Origin: Shouchella sp047238345
GTDB taxonomy: Bacteria; Bacillota; Bacilli; Bacillales; Bacillaceae_D
NCBI RefSeq assembly: GCF_047238345.1
Contig: NZ_JBDFMQ010000001.1
Location: 1,922,001-1,986,000 of the forward strand
DNA length: 64,000 nucleotides
Direction: 5' to 3'
Shown here: piece after piece, positions 16,900 through 24,928 of the stretch
Position numbering within the stretch: position 1 is the first letter of the stretch
Layout of the letters: every line of letters starts with the position of its first letter
Notes under the pieces: generated by a model
What the model saw: the letters and a program-made list of their open reading frames with translations, nothing else
Told to the model about the DNA's origin: nothing
Database searches by the model: none
Made by a program: the position numbers and the translations under genes

Positions 16900-17769
16900 A
16901 TGGCCAGACACGCTAAAAACATTTTATTTATTTTGTTCGGGACAGCGTTAATGTCTTTCGGGTTAGTTTATTTTAATATGCAGTACAATTTAGCAGATGG
17001 TGGCGTTACCGGGATTACATTATTGCTCTTTTTTCTTTTTTCTTTTAATCCAGCTATTTCCAACTTAATTATTAACATTCCATTATTTTTTATTGGTTGG
17101 AAAATGCTAGGTCGAACAACGTTTGTGTATACGTTAATCGGTACGTTTAGTTTGTCTCTTTTTTTAGATTTATTTCAGCGCATTCCGATTGCGATCGATC
17201 TCGCTGACGACATCATGCTCGCAGCCTTGTTTGCTGGCGCTATCGTCGGAGTCGGCCTCGGCATTGTATTCCGCTTTGGCGGCACAACCGGAGGCGCAGA
17301 TATTCTGGCTAAACTATGCTTGCGTTATTTCGGTTGGAGTATCGGCAAAACGTTTCTACTGTTTGATTCATCCGTTATTGCAATTTCTCTTATTTTTGAC
17401 CTCAGTTTACGTGAAGCGATGTATACAATTGTCTACGTTTTTATTGCAGCAAAAGTCATTGATTTTATTCAGCAAGGCTCTTATTCCGCCAAGGCCGCAT
17501 TTATTATTTCAGACGACTTGGAGAAAATTTCCGAAACGATACTGAGAGAAATGGGTCGCGGTGCCACTGCATTAAAAGGAAAAGGTTCCTTTACTGGCAA
17601 CGAAAAAGAAATTTTGTATTGTGTCGTAGCAAGAAATGAAACGGTTCGCCTGCGCACCATTGTTCATCGCATTGATCCCCACGCCTTTATGGCGATCAAT
17701 GACGTCACTGAAGCTGCAGGAGAAGGCTTTACTCTTGATGATAATAAAAAACCGCTTCGAGTTGATTAA
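16900..17769 (+). CDS. ypjC: YitT family membrane protein (YpjC)
   Basis: A 289-residue integral membrane protein with about five N-terminal helices (residues 8-170, including FGGTTGGADILAKL) and a cytoplasmic C-terminal DUF2179 domain (about 215-275, IVHRIDPHAFMAINDV). Function unknown; the family is sometimes suggested to be a transporter. AAAGGAG lies before the ATG. It is divergent from ypjD and is the only large plus-strand gene in the window. Confidence 0.9.
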   Translation: MARHAKNILFILFGTALMSFGLVYFNMQYNLADGGVTGITLLLFFLFSFNPAISNLIINIPLFFIGWKMLGRTTFVYTLIGTFSLSLFLDLFQRIPIAIDLADDIMLAALFAGAIVGVGLGIVFRFGGTTGGADILAKLCLRYFGWSIGKTFLLFDSSVIAISLIFDLSLREAMYTIVYVFIAAKVIDFIQQGSYSAKAAFIISDDLEKISETILREMGRGATALKGKGSFTGNEKEILYCVVARNETVRLRTIVHRIDPHAFMAINDVTEAAGEGFTLDDNKKPLRVD

Positions 17770-17803
17770 AAAACGTGCCTACACGATGTAGGCACGTTCT
17801 TTT
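17766..17803. terminator. Bidirectional terminator between ypjC and yugP
   Basis: A perfect 12-bp stem (AACGTGCCTACA/TGTAGGCACGTT) with a CGA loop is flanked by A and T runs, so it can stop ypjC on the plus strand and the convergent metallopeptidase gene on the minus strand. Confidence 0.9.
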
Positions 17804-18498
17804 TAGTCTCTTTGTGATAAATAAATTAAAATCAGTCGCGCAAGCTCCATAACAGCTACAAGCGCTGCGGCAACATAAGTCATTGCTGCGGCATTTAGAA
17901 CTTTTTTCGTTTCACGCTCTTCATCATTACGAATGATTCCGCTTGAAACCATTTGCGCCATCGCTTGATTTGAGGCGTTAAATTCAACTGGTAAGGTAAC
18001 CACTTGGAATAATACGGCTGCAGAGAACATAACGATACCTGCTAACAAAATGACTGGTGAAAATGAACCAAAAAAGGTAATAAGTAACCCAATCATAATG
18101 AGCCATTGACCTAACGACGTTCCAATTTGTGCGGCTGGAACGAGCGCACTACGAAACTTTAAAAATGCATACTCTTCCGCATCTTGGATAGCGTGTCCCA
18201 CTTCATGTGCAGCAATTGCCGCAGCGGCAACAGATGGCTTATGATAATTATCTGTTGATAAACGAACGGTCTTTGCTTTTGGATCATAATGATCGGAAAG
18301 CTCCCCTTTTGTTTCTTCAATCGTCACATCATTTAAGCCATTATCATTTAATATTTTTCTTGCAACTTCTGCTCCCGTCATTCCTGACGAGTTGCGAATT
18401 TGTGAGTATTTATTATAGGCGCTCTTCACTTTCCCTTGCGCAATCATCGGGATGATAAGAAGTAGCGCGAGGTAGATCAAATATCCAGTCAAACTCAC
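17803..18498 (-). CDS. Zinc metallopeptidase, YugP family
   Basis: A 231-residue membrane protein with an N-terminal helix, the zinc motif HEVGH at 98-102 and further membrane segments after residue 125. Members are neutral zinc metallopeptidase-like proteins of unknown substrate. It converges on ypjC with a shared terminator. In B. subtilis the homologue yugP lies elsewhere. Confidence 0.88.
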   Translation of the reverse strand: MSLTGYLIYLALLLIIPMIAQGKVKSAYNKYSQIRNSSGMTGAEVARKILNDNGLNDVTIEETKGELSDHYDPKAKTVRLSTDNYHKPSVAAAAIAAHEVGHAIQDAEEYAFLKFRSALVPAAQIGTSLGQWLIMIGLLITFFGSFSPVILLAGIVMFSAAVLFQVVTLPVEFNASNQAMAQMVSSGIIRNDEERETKKVLNAAAMTYVAAALVAVMELARLILIYLSQRD

Positions 18499-18573
18499 GT
18501 TAAAATCACCTCTTTATTGATTATATACCCATCATAAAGTGAACGTCAAAATAAGTCAAACAAGAGGCCTTGT

Positions 18574-19353
18574 CTATTCTTCTTGCTTTACTTTTTTTCG
18601 CTCACCTTTAAATTTTCTAAAGCCTACGTAGCCGAGCGACACCACAACCGGTGTGCCAATCATAAACATGACCAAGTATAAGGTTGGATCAACTGTCTCA
18701 ACAGATGTAAAAGCAAACAAAGACAAGTATTCATGGCGCATTGTATCCAAATGATTGTCGATTTCTGCCTCTGACAACTGCTGTTGCTGCAAGCGATTGT
18801 GCATGTCGTCAAGTTCATTTACTTGCTCGTAACCTTTTGAAATTAAAACAGCTGGACGAACGGTTTCATACAACTGTTGGGATCGATTCACCTCATAGCT
18901 AAATTGTTGCGATTGGAATGGATCATTAACGGCACCAATCCGGTCTAAACTATCAAGCATTTGTCGATCCATTTGGTTCCATAGCGGCTGATTCACTTGT
19001 TGAACAGCGTCGGTACTCAAACGAAGTGCCATCGCTAAACGTAACTGCTCTTCAGGAGAAACATCTTCTGTAAACAGCGCATCATAAGCAGACTCAAACG
19101 TTGTCATTAGTGTACGCATGGAAGACAATGTCCATTCTTCATCTGAAAAAGGAAACTGTTCCATTTCATTCGAAAAGGCTTCAGCTGTTTTTTGCGCTTG
19201 ATCTATTTCTCCTTGCTGAATTTGATGAAGTAACGTTCCAGCTAACCCATCAAATTCACGCCAAGTCGGGTCATTGTCCTCTACTGCGTAGCTATACACA
19301 GGCAACACCAATATGACGCTTAAGGCCATTATGAATAAAAACATTCGCCGCAT
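18574..19353 (-). CDS. ypjB: Sporulation protein YpjB
   Basis: About 259 residues with an N-terminal signal or membrane segment, an extracytoplasmic glutamine-rich helical domain and a C-terminal membrane helix (LYLVMFMIGTPVVVSLGYVG) followed by a basic tail. B. subtilis YpjB is mother-cell expressed during sporulation; its biochemical role is unknown. I chose the ATG at 19351-19353, after GAGGGGGG; the frame is open to 19380. It follows ypjA on the same strand. Confidence 0.85.
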   Translation of the reverse strand: MRRMFLFIMALSVILVLPVYSYAVEDNDPTWREFDGLAGTLLHQIQQGEIDQAQKTAEAFSNEMEQFPFSDEEWTLSSMRTLMTTFESAYDALFTEDVSPEEQLRLAMALRLSTDAVQQVNQPLWNQMDRQMLDSLDRIGAVNDPFQSQQFSYEVNRSQQLYETVRPAVLISKGYEQVNELDDMHNRLQQQQLSEAEIDNHLDTMRHEYLSLFAFTSVETVDPTLYLVMFMIGTPVVVSLGYVGFRKFKGERKKVKQEE

Positions 19354-19408
19354 CACGCGTTCCCCCCTCTGATTTTTCATTATATGAGAGGGAGGACAAG
19401 AGTAGACC

Positions 19409-20011
19409 TTATTTAGGCAAGTTTAAACGTAATGCATTTTTTCGAACGTTTAACAGATAAACAAGGGCGACCGAAGTCAAACCTAACAGGAATGTAAAAA
19501 TCCCGATTTGATTGATATACGGCATAATGACGGTGCTTAACCATGGATGCATGCCAAAAAAATAATCGATGACATCATTTAATACTGTCCACGCTAATGC
19601 GACAGCCAAATGCCAACGTTTAATACGCATAAAAGGCAAGAACAAGAGCGCTTGCAACGCCATACCAGCGTGAGATAGATTGAGCATAATGATTTGCCAG
19701 TGCATCGGTGCCCCTTCCATCACTTGAAACGTATTCATAACAACCGCCCAAATGCCGTATTTCATAAGCGTTACAGCTGCTAAAGCCTCAATTAACCCAA
19801 TGTTTTTCTTCATGAGAAAAGCAATTAACACAAAGACAAAAAAGAAACTAGCTGTCGGACTATCTGGAACAAATATCACAAACTGCCATGGCGTTTGCTC
19901 TAGTTGATTGCCATACCAAATAAATCCATAAACCGTTCCAACGACGTTGATCATTAATAACAATAGTAGTGTTGACTTTCTCGTTAAAAAACCAAATAAA
20001 TATGCGAGCAT
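19409..20011 (-). CDS. ypjA: DUF1405 membrane protein YpjA
   Basis: A 200-residue polytopic membrane protein (about six hydrophobic segments) of the DUF1405 family, function unknown. ATG at 20009-20011 has AAGGG 8 nt upstream. It lies after the qcrC terminator and before ypjB, as in B. subtilis. Confidence 0.88.
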   Translation of the reverse strand: MLAYLFGFLTRKSTLLLLLMINVVGTVYGFIWYGNQLEQTPWQFVIFVPDSPTASFFFVFVLIAFLMKKNIGLIEALAAVTLMKYGIWAVVMNTFQVMEGAPMHWQIIMLNLSHAGMALQALLFLPFMRIKRWHLAVALAWTVLNDVIDYFFGMHPWLSTVIMPYINQIGIFTFLLGLTSVALVYLLNVRKNALRLNLPK

Positions 20012-20027
20012 TCGTATCACCCTTATG

Positions 20028-20057
20028 TAAAAAGAGCCACCTTTGTGGTGGCTCTTT
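20028..20057 (-). terminator. Intrinsic terminator after qcrC
   Basis: An 11-bp stem (AAAGAGCCACC/GGTGGCTCTTT) with a 5-nt loop and T-rich tail on the minus strand ends the qcrABC transcript just upstream of ypjA. Confidence 0.85.
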
Positions 20058-20065
20058 CATTGTAC

Positions 20066-20851
20066 TTATTCCTCAGGCTCTTGACCATGGTTTGCAATAA
20101 ATTCAGCTAGAATCTCTAGCTCTTCATCCGAACCTTCAAATTGATCAGCAGGCATTGCGCCTACACCATTTTGGATAACATCTATAATTTCTTCCGTTGA
20201 CCTTTCCGTTTCAAGAAGACTTGGCGCACCTGCTCCACCTGTCATTTGGTCACCGTGACACTGGATACACGTGTCATTATTTGAATAAATTTCGTATCCT
20301 TCCGCTTCTACATCAATGTCTGCGTCTTCTGCAATAACAAGCTGACCTTGTTCAGCAGCTGTTTCCCAATCGTGTTGATCGACTGATTCCCATGTTAAGA
20401 AAATAACAGAAGCAACACCAAGCAACATAAGAGCTGTTGCAATCGGACGCTTGTGCGGACGACGTTCTTTTGATGTATCGAGCCAAGGTGCAAGTAGCAA
20501 CGCACCAAATGCCACACCAGGAATAACAACCGTTCCTAATGTATTAAAGTCACCAGAAGCAAACTCATATTTAAGCAACTGATACAAAAACAAGAAATAC
20601 CAGTCTGGTAGTGGTATGTATGCTTCTAGCGGATCGGCAATTGCCTCAAGAGGAGCTGGATGGGCAAGGGTTAAACATAAGAACCCCATTAGAAAAACTG
20701 CACCAACCATCCATTCTCGAAGTAAAAAGTTCGGCCAAAATGCTTCTGTTTTCCCCGGGTACTCCGAGTAATCTTTCGGTACATTCGCTTTACGGCCATC
20801 TGCTTTCACACGAGAATCACCGACAAATTTCATCCCTTTGCCTCGATGCAT
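20066..20851 (-). CDS. qcrC: Menaquinol:cytochrome c reductase cytochrome b/c subunit
   Basis: A fusion of the C-terminal part of cytochrome b (three membrane helices, residues about 45-165, with IPLPDWYFLFLYQLLKYEF) and a c-type cytochrome domain with the heme site CIQCH near residue 197 and GAMPADQF as the distal methionine region. The acidic extracellular domain suits an outward-facing c heme. Third gene of qcrABC; ATG preceded by AAGGAGG. Confidence 0.96.
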   Translation of the reverse strand: MHRGKGMKFVGDSRVKADGRKANVPKDYSEYPGKTEAFWPNFLLREWMVGAVFLMGFLCLTLAHPAPLEAIADPLEAYIPLPDWYFLFLYQLLKYEFASGDFNTLGTVVIPGVAFGALLLAPWLDTSKERRPHKRPIATALMLLGVASVIFLTWESVDQHDWETAAEQGQLVIAEDADIDVEAEGYEIYSNNDTCIQCHGDQMTGGAGAPSLLETERSTEEIIDVIQNGVGAMPADQFEGSDEELEILAEFIANHGQEPEE

Positions 20852-20885
20852 GAATTTCCCTCCTTTTTATCAAGTGTTGTTTACC

Positions 20886-21557
20886 TTATAGAGGTCCAGA
20901 GATCCCCTGTCTACGAATCATAATAAAGTGTGCACCTAAAAGACCTAGTAATGCAGCTGGTAAAAAGAAGACATGAATTGCAAAGAAGCGAGTTAGTGTT
21001 GCTGCACCAACAATGTCCCCACCAGCAAGCAAGGCTTTTGTAAAATCGCCGATTATTGGTACACTTTCAGCAATTTCAAGTGTTACGACAGTTGCAAAGT
21101 ACGCTTTCATATCCCAAGGCAACAAATAACCAGTTAAACCAAGTGCAAGCATAACAAAGAAAATTAATACACCAACAACCCAGTTTAATTCACGCGGCTT
21201 TTTATATGATCCCGTAAAGAATACACGTAAAGTATGTAAGAACATCATGACAATAACTAAGCTCGCGCCCCAGTGGTGCATCCCTCGAACGATTTGTCCC
21301 ATTGCCACATCATTTTGTAAGAAATAAACTGACGCGTGGGCATTAACAATATCTGGTACGTAATACATCGTCAGGAACATCCCTGACAGGATTTGGATAA
21401 CCGTTACGAAAAACGTTAATCCACCAAAACAATAGATGAACGCCGAAAAGTGATGAGCTGGGTTAACATGCTCTGGCACTTCGTGATCCGCAATATCACG
21501 CCACATAGGAGTAATATCTAGACGCTCGTCCACATAATCATAAATTTTTTGTAGCAT
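20886..21557 (-). CDS. qcrB: Menaquinol:cytochrome c reductase cytochrome b subunit
   Basis: Cytochrome b6-type subunit, 223 residues and four membrane helices, carrying paired heme-ligating histidines (RGMHHWGASLVIVMMFLH and the later FFAIHVFFLPAALLGLLGAH). It passes electrons from menaquinol to the Rieske protein and across the membrane. It lies 14 bp after qcrA. Usual length for the family. Confidence 0.97.
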   Translation of the reverse strand: MLQKIYDYVDERLDITPMWRDIADHEVPEHVNPAHHFSAFIYCFGGLTFFVTVIQILSGMFLTMYYVPDIVNAHASVYFLQNDVAMGQIVRGMHHWGASLVIVMMFLHTLRVFFTGSYKKPRELNWVVGVLIFFVMLALGLTGYLLPWDMKAYFATVVTLEIAESVPIIGDFTKALLAGGDIVGAATLTRFFAIHVFFLPAALLGLLGAHFIMIRRQGISGPL

Positions 21558-21571
21558 TTTCTGCGCCCCTC

Positions 21572-22063
21572 CTAGTCTCTTCGGTTGACCTCTCCAAGAT
21601 ATACGGTTCCATTTTCAACACTGACTTCAAAAACATCCAACGGACGACGCGGTGGCGTACCAGCCACATTTGTACCGTCTTCAGTGAATCGACCACCATG
21701 GCAAGGACATGCGAATTCACTCTCATCCTCATTATAGGCAATTGTACAACCTAGATGCGTACAAACAGATGAAAGCGCAATAACATCATCGCCATCTAAA
21801 TAGATGTATGCCTCTTGCTCAACAGTTGATTCATACCAAGAATCTTGTTGGCTAAAGCTCCATGTGAATCGCTGCGGCGTATCGGTTAAATCATCCAGCT
21901 CGCATACCGGTTCCAAAGAAGACTCAGCCCCTGCTTTCAAAGCAGGATCAAGTGCAAATCGAACCATAGGCATTAACATACCAGCTGCCATAAATCCGCC
22001 TACTCCTGTGAGCGTGTACGATAAAAATTGCCGTCTCGAAACTTTGTGCTCTCTTTCGCTCAC
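21572..22063 (-). CDS. qcrA: Menaquinol:cytochrome c reductase Rieske iron-sulfur subunit
   Basis: A 163-residue Rieske protein with an N-terminal twin-arginine-type anchor (VSRRQFLSYTL then a hydrophobic helix) and the 2Fe-2S ligands in CTHLGC and CPCHGG. GTG at 22061-22063 has TAGGAGG upstream and gives MSEREHKVSRRQF; the frame is open to 22096. First gene of qcrABC. Confidence 0.95.
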   Translation of the reverse strand: MSEREHKVSRRQFLSYTLTGVGGFMAAGMLMPMVRFALDPALKAGAESSLEPVCELDDLTDTPQRFTWSFSQQDSWYESTVEQEAYIYLDGDDVIALSSVCTHLGCTIAYNEDESEFACPCHGGRFTEDGTNVAGTPPRRPLDVFEVSVENGTVYLGEVNRRD

Positions 22064-22137
22064 TTCTAAACCTCCTAACAGTTCAAAATCGACCAAGTCA
22101 AGCTTGGACTCATACAGATTAATACTAGGACGTTACT

Positions 22138-22166
22138 ATCATACTATAACCGCATACATTAAGCAA
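22138..22166 (-). promoter_or_regulatory. Putative promoter of qcrABC
   Basis: TTGCTT and TATGAT lie 17 bp apart on the minus strand between ypiF and qcrA. The -10 is good (5 of 6), the -35 weak (3 of 6). Confidence 0.4.
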
Positions 22167-22186
22167 TATGAGTTAGAATAGCGCTT

Positions 22187-22654
22187 TCAGCGATTTTGTT
22201 GCCACAACCCTGTAATTAACGGTAAAATTTGCTGCATTTGATCATCAATGACTTTTTTTCTGTTTTTTTGATCAATATATTCTAGAGCAATTGAAGGGAC
22301 AAAAAATAATTGCAGTGGCTTTAATTGGTCCTCAATCGGTTTCCAAGCAGAGTCCGAAGTTAATAAAATAATATGTTTGAATCCAGCGTTCCCTAAATCT
22401 TTTTCCCACATACGTAACCGCTCTCGATTTGCTTCAACTGACTCTTCCTCACTATAACTAAATGGTGGAAAAAGCATCACACGTCCTCTAAACTGGCGTT
22501 CCATTTCATCACTTAAGATCGTTGTGAATTCTGCAGCTTGGATGGTTGATTTTAATTGGGTGGATACAGACGCTTTAATTAACGGGACAATTGCTGTATC
22601 GACGTAATCACGTGATTGTAAATAGGTATCTGTATCTGCTGTTTTAAATCGCAT
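22187..22654 (-). CDS. ypiF: DUF2487 family protein YpiF
   Basis: A 155-residue soluble protein of the DUF2487 family, typified by B. subtilis YpiF, with the conserved RVMLFPPFSYSEEE segment. Function unknown. It lies between ypiB and qcrA as in B. subtilis, after a terminator that follows ypiB. Confidence 0.88.
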   Translation of the reverse strand: MRFKTADTDTYLQSRDYVDTAIVPLIKASVSTQLKSTIQAAEFTTILSDEMERQFRGRVMLFPPFSYSEEESVEANRERLRMWEKDLGNAGFKHIILLTSDSAWKPIEDQLKPLQLFFVPSIALEYIDQKNRKKVIDDQMQQILPLITGLWQQNR

Positions 22655-22683
22655 GGTTCCACTTCCTTTCAGTCTTATTATAA

Positions 22684-22714
22684 CAAAAAAAACAGAGCTC
22701 TCGGGCTCTGTTTT
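22684..22714 (-). terminator. Intrinsic terminator after ypiB
   Basis: Stem AACAGAGC/GCTCTGTT with a 6-nt loop and an eight-T run on the minus strand immediately follows the ypiB stop. Confidence 0.85.
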
Positions 22715-23261
22715 ACGAGTTTTTTAGTAAATCGTTTAGTTTTGAAGTTAACGTCAAAAACAATTCTTTATCATTATCATCAAGCGCTTTGTTAATATCG
22801 CCATGTAATTGGTCTAACTGAAAACGTCGAATGCTTTCGTCTAAAACTGCTTCTGCCTCATGTTCAAAACGTTGCTTCCGTTCTTTTGTTTCTGGCAAAT
22901 ACGGATTGTCTTCAAGGACAGCCAAATATTGTGCATACAAGTCTTGATCTTTAAAGTGCAGCTCAATATAAATTTCTTCTGTATGATTAAGGCGTATGTC
23001 ATGAAATGCTTTTTCACAATCAGTCGTCACATGGTGTTGCTTTCGAAACGAGAACGGGATTGTGTCAATTCCTTGAGCGGAAATAACAAGTGCTTTCGGC
23101 GTCTCATCTGAACGATCTAAGAAATGGACACGCTCCATCAGCCCATCATCGTTCATTAGATAATTTAATAGCCAAGCACACTCACGGCGTTTTAACTGAT
23201 GTCGTTTGAGGAAACTTCGCAAAAAAGACTTTTTATCCATCACAGGAATAATGCTACCCAA
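22713..23261 (-). CDS. ypiB: UPF0302 family protein YpiB
   Basis: A 182-residue protein of the UPF0302/YpiB family with the conserved KRRECAWLLNYLMND, KAFHDIRLN and LEDNPYLP segments and a helical C-terminal IDEAL-like stretch (DINKALDDNDKELFLTLTSK). Function unknown. Start is TTG at 23259-23261 with GGGGAGA upstream; the internal ATG at 23240 has no site. Confidence 0.9.
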   Translation of the reverse strand: MGSIIPVMDKKSFLRSFLKRHQLKRRECAWLLNYLMNDDGLMERVHFLDRSDETPKALVISAQGIDTIPFSFRKQHHVTTDCEKAFHDIRLNHTEEIYIELHFKDQDLYAQYLAVLEDNPYLPETKERKQRFEHEAEAVLDESIRRFQLDQLHGDINKALDDNDKELFLTLTSKLNDLLKNS

Positions 23262-23375
23262 TTGCTTTCTCCCCTTTCCCTATTTTAAAGCACCACATTT
23301 AAATCTTACTGTACTTTTCGCCTTATGTTAGAGCATTCCCTTTTATTCAAGCTTGAATTCTTTCAACAAATCTTG

Positions 23376-24629
23376 TCATTCCTCGTAATTTAGTTCTTCA
23401 ATAAGTTCCGGTAAGTCTGATCGTGTCGGATCAAGTAGCAGTGCCTGTTCAAGCAAGGATTTTGCTTGCTTTCGATCTCCTTCCTCTAATAAGAAATAGC
23501 CGTATTCAATTAGAAAGTCGGCGTCTTCATTAAAAGATGGCATGGCTTCTTTATAAAGCAATCGCGCTTCTTCAAATTCTTCTAAGTGCGCTTTTGCAAA
23601 CGCTTGGAACCATGTTAGAAGTGGATCACTTTCGCCATGTTCTTGCACATACTGAATCAATTCGTCTAAATCATCTGCTCGCTCTTCATCTTTTAACAAC
23701 GCTGCAAACGCTTGAACACTTTTGACATTAGATGGATTTAAGGCTAAAGACTGTCGGAAAAATTGCTCTGCCCCTACAAGATCATTCATTTTCGTTAGGA
23801 CTTGACCAGCCATCATTGGAAGCTGATCATTAAATTCATCCATTCGAATGCCGTCTTTCAATGTTTCAAACGCCTCGTCAAGACGATTTTCAGCTTCGTA
23901 CGCTTTCGCAAGGGGCATATAAACACTTGTAAAATCAGCATCAAGGCTTTTTACAGCGCCTAGTTGTTCAATAACGACTGGATAATCCCCCTGTTGATAC
24001 GCGGTAAAACCAAAGCTAAACAGCTGATCTGGCGTCATTTTATTCGTTTCTTGCTGATGATAAAGCTGCAAGGAATCTTCAAATTGACCGTTTCCGCTAT
24101 AAGCTTCTGCTAAAGACAAGCCTACGTTCACTTCACCTAAATCCGCATACAATGACTGTTTTAAATAAGGAATTGCTTTATTGTAAGCCCCTTGGTTTAA
24201 ATAAAATTCTCCTAAAGCATAGACGAGAATCATTTCATCAGGATTTTTTTGCAGAGCAGCTAATAATTTTTGTTCTGCTACTTCATCTAATGCTTGTAGT
24301 TGGTATAAGTCAGCTAACAGTAATTGTGCTTGTGCGTAACTGTCATCTTCAACGCCTACCTCTAAAAGCACTTCTATGGCTTCATCCTCTTCATCTTCAT
24401 CAATCATCATTTCTGCTGAAAGAATAGCAAGGGATCCTTCATCGGGATAGAGCGCACGAAGATCTTCAACAATGAGCCTTGCTTCTTTTATATGACCAAG
24501 TTCATAATACAGCTCCGCAACTTCAAATCGAACTTGGTGATCATCAGATGTGGAACGACTAGCAAGCATGCTTAACGCTTCTTCAATATTCCCTGCTTCT
24601 ATTTTTGAAAATACATCTTCTTTCAACAT
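23376..24629 (-). CDS. ypiA: Tetratricopeptide repeat protein YpiA
   Basis: A 417-residue acidic TPR protein, made almost wholly of helical repeats (YALGEFYLNQGAYNKAIPY, EYGYFLLEEGDRKQAKSLL). Homologous in length and position to B. subtilis YpiA; partner unknown. It lies between the aromatic operon and ypiB. In B. subtilis aroA (aroE) is directly upstream; here an intergenic region with a plus-strand sRNA candidate is. Confidence 0.9.
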   Translation of the reverse strand: MLKEDVFSKIEAGNIEEALSMLASRSTSDDHQVRFEVAELYYELGHIKEARLIVEDLRALYPDEGSLAILSAEMMIDEDEEDEAIEVLLEVGVEDDSYAQAQLLLADLYQLQALDEVAEQKLLAALQKNPDEMILVYALGEFYLNQGAYNKAIPYLKQSLYADLGEVNVGLSLAEAYSGNGQFEDSLQLYHQQETNKMTPDQLFSFGFTAYQQGDYPVVIEQLGAVKSLDADFTSVYMPLAKAYEAENRLDEAFETLKDGIRMDEFNDQLPMMAGQVLTKMNDLVGAEQFFRQSLALNPSNVKSVQAFAALLKDEERADDLDELIQYVQEHGESDPLLTWFQAFAKAHLEEFEEARLLYKEAMPSFNEDADFLIEYGYFLLEEGDRKQAKSLLEQALLLDPTRSDLPELIEELNYEE

Positions 24630-24671
24630 AAATAGGTTGGCTCCTTCATTTACAATCGTTACTATCTATAG

Positions 24672-24699
24672 TTTATATGATGGACCGTTTCATGATCAA
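24672..24699 (-). promoter_or_regulatory. Putative sigma-A promoter of ypiA
   Basis: TTGATC and TATAAA are 16 bp apart on the minus strand, about 40 bp before the ypiA start. It is divergent from the sRNA promoter at 24744-24772. Confidence 0.45.
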
Positions 24700-24743
24700 C
24701 CATTGGGTTTCGTAAAAAAAACAAAAGATTTTTATGAATAGTA

Positions 24744-24772
24744 TTGACTTTGAAAGCGTTTTCTTTTATATT
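24744..24772 (+). promoter_or_regulatory. Sigma-A promoter of the plus-strand sRNA candidate
   Basis: TTGACT (5 of 6) and TATATT (5 of 6) are separated by exactly 17 bp on the plus strand; transcription would start at about 24779. A cre box fills the spacer. Confidence 0.7.
24750..24764 (+). promoter_or_regulatory. CcpA-binding cre box in the promoter spacer
   Basis: The 15-mer TTGAAAGCGTTTTCT fits the Bacillus cre consensus WTGAAARCGYTTWNN at every position. Between -35 and -10, bound CcpA would block RNA polymerase, so repression by preferred carbon sources is expected. Confidence 0.7.
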
Positions 24773-24778
24773 CTAATT

Positions 24779-24872
24779 AGCGTATGGTTTCTCTCCACTC
24801 CTATCCATACATTTTAGCTTTTTATAGCTAAACTCCTTTGAAAACGCTTACGTTTTCAAAGGAGTTTTTTTT
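24779..24872 (+). ncRNA. Candidate CcpA-repressed small RNA, about 94 nt
   Basis: A short plus-strand unit between ypiA and tyrA, with promoter, cre box and a strong terminator but no credible gene. It folds into three hairpins: GTATGG/CCATAC (24782-24810) with a 17-nt loop rich in C and U (core CTCTCCACTCC), TTTAGCT/AGCTAAA (24813-24832), and the terminator. The C/U-rich loop could pair with Shine-Dalgarno sequences, as in several Gram-positive regulatory RNAs. A 15-codon ATG frame at 24784 lacks a ribosome binding site. I do not recognise a known sRNA family. Confidence 0.6.
24831..24872 (+). terminator. Terminator of the sRNA candidate, containing a second cre
   Basis: A perfect 16-bp stem (arms 24831-24846 and 24851-24866) with loop CTTA and a run of T. 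The left arm and loop include TTGAAAACGCTTACG (24838-24852), again a full match to the cre consensus, so CcpA could also bind here. Confidence 0.85.
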
Positions 24873-24873
24873 A

Positions 24874-24927
24874 CGTAAAAAACACCCCTAGCTGCTAGAT
24901 TCTCGTCTAACATGCAAGGGGCGCATT
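24874..24927 (-). terminator. Terminator after tyrA
   Basis: An imperfect stem (CCCCT and TGC pairing with GCA and AGGGG, inner TAGA/TCTA) followed by a six-T run on the minus strand closes the aromatic supraoperon, just 3' of tyrA. Confidence 0.7.
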
Positions 24928-24928
24928 T

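Noticed and set aside
24784..24831. A 15-codon ATG frame inside the sRNA candidate
   Set aside because: No ribosome binding site and only about 5 nt of leader; the hairpin pairing explains its sequence better.
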